From an uncultured Collinsella sp. (lineage in GTDB: Bacteria; Actinomycetota; Coriobacteriia; Coriobacteriales; Coriobacteriaceae), in the NCBI GenBank assembly GCA_902489665.1, contig CABUAT010000053.1, positions 1 to 6,442 on the forward strand: DNA of 6,442 nt, given 5' to 3'. The position numbers were made by a program, and so were the translations under genes. Positions within the stretch are counted from its first letter, which is position 1. Each line of letters begins with the position of its first letter. The notes beneath the pieces are model-generated. The model saw nothing but the letters and a program-made list of their open reading frames with translations, did no database searches and was not told the DNA's origin. Shown here piece by piece: positions 1 through 4,627 of this stretch.

Positions 1-18
1 CGTAGCGGGTGGTTTAAA

Positions 19-39
19 GCTGGCCGCTGCGCGGCCAGC
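19..39 (-). terminator. GC-rich hairpin, possible second terminator
   Basis: A perfect 9-bp inverted repeat, GCTGGCCGC and GCGGCCAGC, surrounds a 3-nt loop. Read on the minus strand it is followed by TTTAAACC, a short T run, so it could back up the thrS terminator 13 bases upstream. On the plus strand no T run follows. A small dyad, AGACT-AA-AGTCT, sits beside it at 40-51. The structure is directly visible; its role as a terminator is inference and the T tract is weak. Confidence 0.4.
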
Positions 40-51
40 AGACTAAAGTCT

Positions 52-92
52 TGAAACAAAAAAGGCGACCGCCCGCGAGGACGATCGCCTTT
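52..92 (-). terminator. Rho-independent terminator of thrS
   Basis: On the minus strand an 8-bp stem, AAAGGCGA paired with TCGCCTTT (85-92 with 61-68), encloses a 16-nt GC-rich loop and is followed directly by TTTGTTTC, giving six T's running on from the stem. It begins 22 bases after the thrS stop codon. Stem, T tract and position match an intrinsic terminator for thrS. On the plus strand the downstream sequence is less T-rich, so activity in that direction is less likely. Confidence 0.85.
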
Positions 93-114
93 GTTAATTC
101 TTGTATTGTTTGTG

Positions 115-1878
115 CTAGGCGCGAGTCTTGATCTCCTCGAGCACCTTGGCCACAAACTCGTCAACGCTCATCTGAACGGTCTCGTTGGAGCGATCGCGGA
201 CGGAGATGTTGCCGGCCTCGACCTCCTTCTCGCCCAGGATGAGCATGTAGGGCACGCGATCGATGGAGCGAGCCTCGCGGATCTTGTAGCCGATCTTCTC
301 GTCGCGGTCGTCGCAGACCACGCGAATGCCAGCCTCTTCCAGCTTGGCGCACACCTCGTGAGCGTAGTCGCGGCTCTTCTCGGAAACCGGAAGTGCCTTG
401 ACCTGCACGGGAGCCAGCCAGGTGGGGAACTTGCCCGCAAAGTGCTCGATCAGAATACCGATGAAGCGCTCGATGGAGCCAAAGCACACGCGGTGCAGCA
501 TGATGGGGCGCTTCTTGGTGCCGTCGGCGTCCACGTACTCCAGATCAAAGTTGAGCGGCATCTGGAAGTCGAGCTGCACGGTACCGCACTGCCAGGTACG
601 GCCGAGCGAGTCCTCCAGATGGAAGTCGATCTTGGGGCCGTAGAAGGCGCCATCGCCCTCGTTGACCTCGTAGTCCATGCCCAGCTTCTCCAGAGCGGTG
701 CGCAGGCCCTCCTCGGCGCGCGCCCAGTCCTCGTCCGAACCCATGGAATCCTCGGGGCGGGTGGAAAGCTCAACGTGGTACTTAAAGCCAAACTTTTGGT
801 ACACGGAGTCGATGAGGTTGACCACGCCCACGATCTCGTCGGTCAGCTGGTCGGGACGCACAAACAGGTGGGCGTCGTCTTGGTTAAAGCAGCGCACGCG
901 GAACAGGCCGTGCAGGGCGCCGCGCAGCTCGTGGCGGTGCACCAGGCCAATCTCGCCGGCGCGGATGGGCAGCTCGCGGTAGGAGTGCGGCTTGGAAGCA
1001 TACACCAGCACGCCGCCCGGGCAGTTCATGGGCTTAATGCAGTACTCTTCGTCGTCGATGACGGTGGAGTACATGTTGTCCTTGTAGTGGTCCCAGTGGC
1101 CCGAGGTCTTCCACAGCTGCTTGTTCATGATAAGCGGCGTGGAGATCTCAACGTAGCCGGCCTTGTGGTGGATCTCGCGCCAGTAGTCCAGCAGCGTGTT
1201 CTTAAGGATCATGCCGTTGGGCAGGAAGAACGGGAAGCCGGGGGCCTCGTCGCGCATCATAAAGAGGTTCATCTCGCGGCCGATCTTGCGGTGGTCGCGC
1301 TTCTTGGCCTCCTCCAGCATGTGCATGTGCTCGTCGAGCTCTTCCTTGGTGGCAAAGGCGACGCCGTTGATGCGGGTGAGCATCTTGTTGTCCTTGTCGC
1401 CCTTCCAGTAGGCGCCCGAGACGCCGGTGAGCTTAAAGGCCTTCAGCGCCTTGGTGTAGCAGATGTGGGGGCCGACGCACATGTCAATGTAGTCGCCCTG
1501 CTGGTAGAAGGTGATGCGGGCGTCGTCGTCCAGGTCGCCGATGTGCTCGACCTTGTACTTCTCGCCGCGCTCCTCCATAAGGGCGATGGCCTCGGCGCGA
1601 GGCTTCTCATACACGGAGAACTTGAGGTTCTCCTTAACGATCTTCTTCATCTCGGCCTCGATCGCGGGGAAGTCGTCCTCGCTGATCTTAACGCCCTCGG
1701 GCAGGTCGACGTCGTAGTAGAAGCCGTTGTCGGTCGCGGGACCGTAGGCAAAGTCGGCCTCGGGATAGAGGCGCTTGATGGCCTGCGCCATGATGTGCGC
1801 GGCGGAGTGGCGGATGACGTGCGTGACCTCGTCCTGCGGGAGCTCGGCCACCGAACCGTCATTGTAGAGTGCCTTCAT
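115..1878 (-). CDS. thrS: Threonine--tRNA ligase (ThrRS), form lacking the TGS domain
   Basis: Class II aminoacyl-tRNA synthetase that activates threonine with ATP and charges tRNA-Thr in the cytoplasm. The protein has 587 residues. The editing domain shows HSAAH (H24, H28) and CVGPH (C134, H138). The catalytic core runs from about residue 200 to 480 and carries the zinc ligands C286 (MNCPG), H337 (DDAH) and H462 (MLHR), with motif 2 around HRHELRG and motif 3 around GSIERFIG. The anticodon-binding domain covers roughly residues 488-587. E. coli ThrRS has about 642 residues with an N-terminal TGS domain; here only a short strand (KALYNDGS) precedes the editing domain. The frame stays open 37 codons further upstream, but that stretch overlaps the promoter. 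The ATG at 1878 is chosen because AGAGGAG lies 11 bases ahead of it and the protein then begins like TGS-less family members. Its own promoter and terminator suggest a monocistronic gene. Confidence 0.97.
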   Translation of the reverse strand: MKALYNDGSVAELPQDEVTHVIRHSAAHIMAQAIKRLYPEADFAYGPATDNGFYYDVDLPEGVKISEDDFPAIEAEMKKIVKENLKFSVYEKPRAEAIALMEERGEKYKVEHIGDLDDDARITFYQQGDYIDMCVGPHICYTKALKAFKLTGVSGAYWKGDKDNKMLTRINGVAFATKEELDEHMHMLEEAKKRDHRKIGREMNLFMMRDEAPGFPFFLPNGMILKNTLLDYWREIHHKAGYVEISTPLIMNKQLWKTSGHWDHYKDNMYSTVIDDEEYCIKPMNCPGGVLVYASKPHSYRELPIRAGEIGLVHRHELRGALHGLFRVRCFNQDDAHLFVRPDQLTDEIVGVVNLIDSVYQKFGFKYHVELSTRPEDSMGSDEDWARAEEGLRTALEKLGMDYEVNEGDGAFYGPKIDFHLEDSLGRTWQCGTVQLDFQMPLNFDLEYVDADGTKKRPIMLHRVCFGSIERFIGILIEHFAGKFPTWLAPVQVKALPVSEKSRDYAHEVCAKLEEAGIRVVCDDRDEKIGYKIREARSIDRVPYMLILGEKEVEAGNISVRDRSNETVQMSVDEFVAKVLEEIKTRA

Positions 1879-1905
1879 GGGTATGTTTTCTCCTCTCGGA
1901 TGCCT

Positions 1906-1948
1906 GATGCAAGTGCGCGCAATGCGCTCGGCGTTTTTGACTTGCATC
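1906..1948. promoter_or_regulatory. Perfect 9-bp dyad at the thrS transcription start (operator or leader hairpin)
   Basis: GATGCAAGT at 1906-1914 and ACTTGCATC at 1940-1948 are perfect inverted repeats separated by 25 bases. A smaller dyad, GCGC-AAT-GCGC, lies inside at 1917-1927. The outer arm abuts the thrS -10 box and would overlap the predicted start of transcription. That placement fits a repressor operator better than a hairpin of the transcript initiated there. A transcript reading through from further upstream would contain the full hairpin. The function is inference; the repeat itself is certain. Confidence 0.5.
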
Positions 1949-1976
1949 ATTATAGGCAGGTTGCCTTGGTATACAA
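1949..1976 (-). promoter_or_regulatory. Predicted sigma-70-type promoter of thrS
   Basis: On the minus strand TTGTAT (1976-1971) stands 16 bases ahead of a perfect TATAAT (1954-1949). Transcription would start near 1942-1943, about 65 bases before the thrS ATG. Such a short leader leaves no room for a T-box riboswitch. The -10 match is perfect and the -35 matches TTGACA in four of six positions. Confidence 0.7.
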
Positions 1977-1977
1977 G

Positions 1978-2008
1978 CGCCCGCCGCACCTTAATGGCAC
2001 GGCGGGCG
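1978..2008. other. Strong GC-rich hairpin between the zinc-ribbon gene and thrS
   Basis: CGCCCGCCG (1978-1986) and CGGCGGGCG (2000-2008) form a perfect 9-bp stem with a 13-nt loop. The T run (ATTTTC) is on the plus-strand side, where no gene is being read. On the minus strand, in the direction of both flanking genes, no T run follows. It may still impede transcription running from the upstream gene into thrS, since it lies directly beside the thrS -35 box. Role uncertain. Confidence 0.45.
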
Positions 2009-2054
2009 ATTTTCTACGCATGCTTCATCGTGTGGGGCGGGGTGAGGGGCGCGC

Positions 2055-2084
2055 GTGGCTTGCGGCGTGTCCGTGGCTTGCGGC
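2055..2084. repeat. 12-bp tandem-like direct repeat
   Basis: GTGGCTTGCGGC occurs at 2055-2066 and again at 2073-2084, an 18-bp period, in the non-coding stretch just beyond the stop codon of the zinc-ribbon gene. It may be a small local duplication; no function is apparent. Confidence 0.5.
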
Positions 2085-2103
2085 CGGCCCGGCGATGGAT
2101 GCG

Positions 2104-2535
2104 TTACTGGATGCGAGTTCGGCAGTAGGGGCAGACCTTCCAGTGCGCGTCGAGCGGGCGATGGCAGCTGGGGCAGACGTTGCGAACCTGGGTATCGCAC
2201 ACCGGGCAAACCACAAAGTCCTTCTCGATGGGTGCGCCGCACTGCGGGCAGGTGCCGTACTGGGCAAGCTGACGCTCGCGCAGGGCCATGTCCAGCTCCT
2301 GCTCCTCGCGGTCGGACGCGTAGGAATGCGGGCGCAGGACCAGGTAGGCGATGAGGCCCACAAACGGGATGAGGGCGATGATGCCCCATGCCACGTAGGC
2401 GCTGGCGCCGCGGCGGCGAGCGTCGATGAACACATAGACGACCGACAGCACATACAGGGCGATGATAAAGCCGACGAAGGCATAGACGACGCCCATAAGC
2501 TGCGGCGACATGAGCTCGGAGATGTACTTGGACAT
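2104..2535 (-). CDS. Small membrane protein with two zinc ribbons
   Basis: Predicted protein of 143 residues with no confident named function. Two hydrophobic helices lie at about residues 14-36 and 47-68, joined by a positively charged turn (DARRRG). The second, AWGIIALIPFVGLIAYLVLR, resembles the PLDc_N-type membrane segment (PF13396). After a charged linker (about 73-92) come eight cysteines in two matching zinc-ribbon units: C96/C99 with C110/C113, and C121/C124 with C135/C138, each CPxC-x10-CPxC. The ribbons probably face the cytoplasm and bind zinc. The ATG at 2535 is preferred over one 15 codons upstream because AAAGG sits 8 bases ahead of it. It points the same way as thrS, 225 bases upstream of it, but the strong thrS promoter argues against a shared operon. 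Upstream -10 candidates (TAATAT at 2553-2558, TATAAA at 2589-2594) lack a properly spaced -35 box. Confidence 0.85.
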   Translation of the reverse strand: MSKYISELMSPQLMGVVYAFVGFIIALYVLSVVYVFIDARRRGASAYVAWGIIALIPFVGLIAYLVLRPHSYASDREEQELDMALRERQLAQYGTCPQCGAPIEKDFVVCPVCDTQVRNVCPSCHRPLDAHWKVCPYCRTRIQ

Positions 2536-2675
2536 TACGGGTACCTTTCGGAATATTAACAGTTCGGTCAAGTTTACCACGGGGTTTGTTTATATGGGAC
2601 CACGGCTAGGGGCGGGGCTGGCGCGGACACAAACATCTCAATCTGTAACAGTTACTCGGCTAAAACAGTCCCAGA

Positions 2676-2730
2676 CGTTACAGATTTAGACAAACCCTTC
2701 TCTCCCCGACTTAAACCTCGATCTGTAACA
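2676..2730. repeat. Palindromic unit 1 of the array (reverse-forward pair)
   Basis: Reverse element 2676-2690 and forward element 2716-2730 form the most diverged of the four pairs. GTTACAGAT pairs with ATCTGTAAC over nine bases, and mismatches then appear in the inner arm (TTAGA against CCTCG). The spacer shows no clear inner dyad. Confidence 0.6.
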
Positions 2731-2755
2731 TCTAGAACCCAAAAACAGTTCTTAC

Positions 2756-2810
2756 TGTTACAGATCGAGACAACCAGAATCCGTCGGAAAGATTGTCTCG
2801 ACCTGTAACA
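2756..2810. repeat. Palindromic unit 2 of the array
   Basis: The arms extend beyond the 15-bp element to 18 bases: TGTTACAGATCGAGACAA against TTGTCTCGACCTGTAACA, with one mismatch. The spacer centre carries its own dyad, TCC-GTC-GGA. As single-stranded DNA or RNA this would fold into a long two-tier hairpin. Confidence 0.75.
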
Positions 2811-2835
2811 GAAAGGAACCAAAAACCCTGCCAGC

Positions 2836-2891
2836 TGTTACAGATCGAGACATACGAGTAACCCGACGGGCTACCGTCTCGATCTGTAACA
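2836..2891. repeat. Palindromic unit 3 of the array, perfect 16-bp arms
   Basis: TGTTACAGATCGAGAC and GTCTCGATCTGTAACA are perfect inverted repeats of 16 bases. The 26-bp spacer holds a second dyad, GTA-A-CCC-GAC-GGG-C-TAC. This is the best preserved unit and the only one with a spacer of 26 rather than 25. Confidence 0.8.
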
Positions 2892-2916
2892 CGTAGGACC
2901 GCAATTCCCCGCCTAT

Positions 2917-2971
2917 CGTTACAAATCGAGATGAACGTGCGCCTGTGGACGCAGCATCTCAATCTGTAACA
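2917..2971. repeat. Palindromic unit 4 of the array, with matched inner-arm change
   Basis: The inner arms read GAGATG and CATCTC here, where units 2 and 3 have GAGAC and GTCTC. Both sides changed together, so pairing is kept. Three mismatches occur in the outer arm. The spacer carries an inner dyad, TGCG with CGCA. Confidence 0.7.
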
Positions 2972-3006
2972 GGTAACGGCGACGACCGCGATGTTTGGTG
3001 GGAAGA

Positions 3007-3021
3007 TCTCGCGGTCTAACG
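3007..3021 (+). repeat. Degenerate extra copy of the array element
   Basis: TCTCGCGGTCTAACG resembles the consensus TCTCGATCTGTAACA at both ends (TCTCG and TAAC) but differs in the middle. It lies 50 bases after the start of the last good copy, off the 40-bp register, and is forward where a reverse copy would be expected. It may be a decayed unit or chance. Confidence 0.25.
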
Positions 3022-3094
3022 TGGCCAGCATCCGTGCTGGGCCAGCCCGCGCCTGCCGTTGGCGGGTGTTGCAGGGCTGTTCGCCGCATTGCCG
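3022..3094. other. Short non-coding stretch with small hairpins
   Basis: Between the repeat array and the operon promoter lie two small stems: CCAGCA-TCCG-TGCTGG (3025-3040) and CCTGCC-GTT-GGCGGG (3052-3066, one G-T pair). Neither is followed by a T run. No gene or known RNA is recognised here. Confidence 0.35.
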
Positions 3095-3123
3095 TTGCAC
3101 TGGGGGTGTGCAGACCCTAGGAT
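3095..3123 (+). promoter_or_regulatory. Candidate promoter of the FAD-oxidoreductase operon
   Basis: TTGCAC (3095-3100) and TAGGAT (3118-3123) are separated by exactly 17 bases, giving a predicted start near 3130 and a leader of about 33 bases. Each box matches the sigma-70 consensus only partly (three and four of six). The ideal spacing and position are the main support. Confidence 0.45.
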
Positions 3124-3130
3124 AGTCTTA

Positions 3131-3145
3131 TTGACGGCCTGTCAA
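3131..3145. promoter_or_regulatory. Dyad TTGAC-N5-GTCAA at the operon start, possible operator
   Basis: A perfect 5-bp inverted repeat with a 5-nt centre (GGCCT) sits at the predicted transcription start and 17 bases before the GTG start codon. A repressor bound here would block initiation. In RNA it would form a weak hairpin just ahead of the ribosome binding site. No regulator gene is in the window to match it to. Confidence 0.35.
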
Positions 3146-3162
3146 CTCGTCTGGGAGGCACT

Positions 3163-4626
3163 GTGACAGAAACGTTTGATATCACGATTGTCGGCGCCGG
3201 CATCACCGGATGCGCCATCGCGCGGCAGCTCGCGCGATTTGACCTGTCCATTTGCGTGGTCGAGGCGGCTAACGATATTGCGTTGGGCGCATCGAAGGCC
3301 AACGGCGGCCTGGTGCACGCAGGCTACGATCCGGCACCGGGAACCGTAAAGGCGCAGGTCAACGCCCGCGGCTGCGAGTTGTATGGCACTTGGTCCCAGG
3401 AGCTGGGCTTTCTGTTCCGCCGCACCGGGTCGATGGTGTTGGGCTTTAACGACGAAGACCGCGCACAGCTGGAGAAGCTGCGCAGCAACGGCCTGGCGAA
3501 CGGCGTGCCCGAGCTGTCGATTATCGGCCCCGACCGCATCCACGAACTTGAGCCGCGCGCCAGTGCCTCTGCAACGTGCGCGTTGTGGTGCCCCTCGACT
3601 GGGTTTGTCGACCCGTTTGAGGTTGCCATCGCCGCGCTGGAGAACGCCGTGGCCAACGGGGTGACGTTTATGCGGTCTGCGCCGGTGGAAGCGATTGAGG
3701 TTGCTGGCGGCGAGGCTACCGACGGGGCTGTGCGCTTTACGCTGGCAACGCCCGCTGGAGACGTGCACTGCCGTTACCTGATCAACGCCGCAGGCAACGG
3801 AGCCGCGGACATCTCGCATATGGCCGGTGCCGAGGAGTTTCAGATGGTCTGGCGCCAGGGCAACATCGTGGTGCTGGACAAGGAACCGCGTGCACTCATG
3901 CCGCTCTACCCCGTTCCCACGCCGGTGTCCAAGGGCGTTATCGTCACGGGTACCATACACGGCAACACCGTGATCACCGCGACCGCCGCCGTGCGCGAGC
4001 CGGGCGACACGCAGACCTATGCGGACGACGTCAACGCGCTCCTGACCGGCGCGCGCAAGCTGGTGCCCGATCTGGACACGCGCCGCGTGGTGCGCGCATT
4101 TGCCGGCGGGCGTCCGGTCATTCAGGGAACGAACGACTTCTTTATTGGGCAGTCGGCCGTGGTGCCGGGGCTGTTCCAGGCGGCGGGCATCCAGTCGCCG
4201 GGCGTGGCGAGCGCGCCGGCCATTGCCGAGCGCATGGAGCTTGTGATGCGTGAGGCGGGCGTGGAGCTGCACGAGCGGGCGGACTGGAACCCAATTCGCC
4301 GCGAGCCGGACGACTTTGACCGCGCACCGCTGGCGCGCAAGGAAGAACTCATTGAGTCCGATCCCGCGTGGGGGCAGATTGTCTGCCGCTGCGAGACGGT
4401 GCCCGAGGCCGAGATTGTGGCCGCGATTCGGCGCCGCCCGGGTGCAATTTCGGTCGAAGGTGTCAAGCGCCGCTGCCGCGCCGGCATGGGTCGGTGCCAA
4501 AGTGGCTTTTGCCAAAGCCGTGTGGTGGCGATTCTTGCCCGAGAGCTGGGCTGTGACCCCAGCGAGGTACTGTTGGAGGATGCCGGTTCTTGGCTGGTCG
4601 AGGGTCCGCTGAAGGGGGTGCGCTAG
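3163..4626 (+). CDS. glpA: GlpA-like FAD-dependent oxidoreductase with C-terminal BFD-like [2Fe-2S] domain
   Basis: Probably the catalytic subunit of an anaerobic glycerol-3-phosphate dehydrogenase, oxidising G3P to dihydroxyacetone phosphate. It has 487 residues. The N-terminus carries the FAD-binding Rossmann motif GAGITG (11-16) with the acidic residue E34. A DAO-type fold follows, including SKANGGLVHAG (44-54) and the C-terminal FAD contact region around GLFQAAGIQSPG (336-347). From about residue 405 a BFD-like domain holds C408 and C410 (CRC) and the GMGRCQSGFC segment with C445 and C450, likely [2Fe-2S] ligands; C438 is extra. E. coli GlpA is about 542 residues, so this one lacks the last part. 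Translation starts at GTG, with GGGAGG only 4 bases ahead. It is first in a three-gene operon, its stop one base from the next ATG. The substrate is inferred from family and context; an LhgO-like 2-hydroxyacid oxidase is an alternative. Confidence 0.85.
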   Translation: MTETFDITIVGAGITGCAIARQLARFDLSICVVEAANDIALGASKANGGLVHAGYDPAPGTVKAQVNARGCELYGTWSQELGFLFRRTGSMVLGFNDEDRAQLEKLRSNGLANGVPELSIIGPDRIHELEPRASASATCALWCPSTGFVDPFEVAIAALENAVANGVTFMRSAPVEAIEVAGGEATDGAVRFTLATPAGDVHCRYLINAAGNGAADISHMAGAEEFQMVWRQGNIVVLDKEPRALMPLYPVPTPVSKGVIVTGTIHGNTVITATAAVREPGDTQTYADDVNALLTGARKLVPDLDTRRVVRAFAGGRPVIQGTNDFFIGQSAVVPGLFQAAGIQSPGVASAPAIAERMELVMREAGVELHERADWNPIRREPDDFDRAPLARKEELIESDPAWGQIVCRCETVPEAEIVAAIRRRPGAISVEGVKRRCRAGMGRCQSGFCQSRVVAILARELGCDPSEVLLEDAGSWLVEGPLKGVR

Positions 4627-4627
4627 G

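Larger units (their letters stand above)
2635..2971. repeat. Array of nine 15-bp elements in alternating orientation, 40-bp period
   Basis: Consensus element TCTCGATCTGTAACA. Forward copies lie at 2636-2650, 2716-2730, 2796-2810, 2877-2891 and 2957-2971. Reverse copies (TGTTACAGATCGAGA) lie at 2676-2690, 2756-2770, 2836-2850 and 2917-2931. Orientation alternates strictly. Every spacer is 25 bases except one of 26 (2851-2876). Each copy differs from consensus by 0-3 bases, while the spacers are mostly dissimilar. The array lies in the gap between two divergently oriented genes, so it is not a 3' tail of either. Minus-strand translation across it gives only a frame-shifting repetitive peptide, so it is not coding. 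The short inverted elements and the lack of cas genes argue against CRISPR. It may be a palindromic extragenic repeat cluster, a structured RNA, or an ordered set of protein-binding sites. Confidence 0.9.

Noticed and set aside
1879..1977. T-box riboswitch in the thrS leader
   Set aside because: The predicted leader is only about 65 bases and lacks the T-box sequence and an antiterminator/terminator pair.
1879..1989. Upstream extension of ThrRS by 37 codons
   Set aside because: The extension overlaps the -10 box and dyad, has no good ribosome binding site and shows no TGS similarity; the ATG at 1878 has AGAGGAG ahead of it.
91..2559. Plus-strand open frame of 822 codons
   Set aside because: It lies antisense to thrS and the zinc-ribbon gene, has a composition rich in L, V, H, D, A and G typical of the complement of GC-rich codons, and shows no motif or ribosome binding site. 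Both minus-strand products are clearly real.
2635..2971. CRISPR array
   Set aside because: Elements are 15 bp, alternate in orientation and have 25-bp spacers; CRISPR repeats are direct and usually 24-37 bp. No cas gene or leader is present.
2676..2971. Integron attC sites
   Set aside because: The ends GTTACAG/CTGTAAC recall GTTRRRY/RYYYAAC but do not fit the consensus at the fifth base and its partner. There are no cassette genes between units and no integrase in the window.
2732..3100. Minus-strand open frame of 122 codons across the repeat array
   Set aside because: It only reads the repeats in shifting frames (the 40-bp period is not a multiple of three), begins in non-coding sequence and has no convincing ribosome binding site.
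3131..3136. TTGACG as a -35 box of the oxidoreductase operon
   Set aside because: No -10-like hexamer lies 16-18 bases downstream; that position falls in the ribosome binding site GGGAGG.
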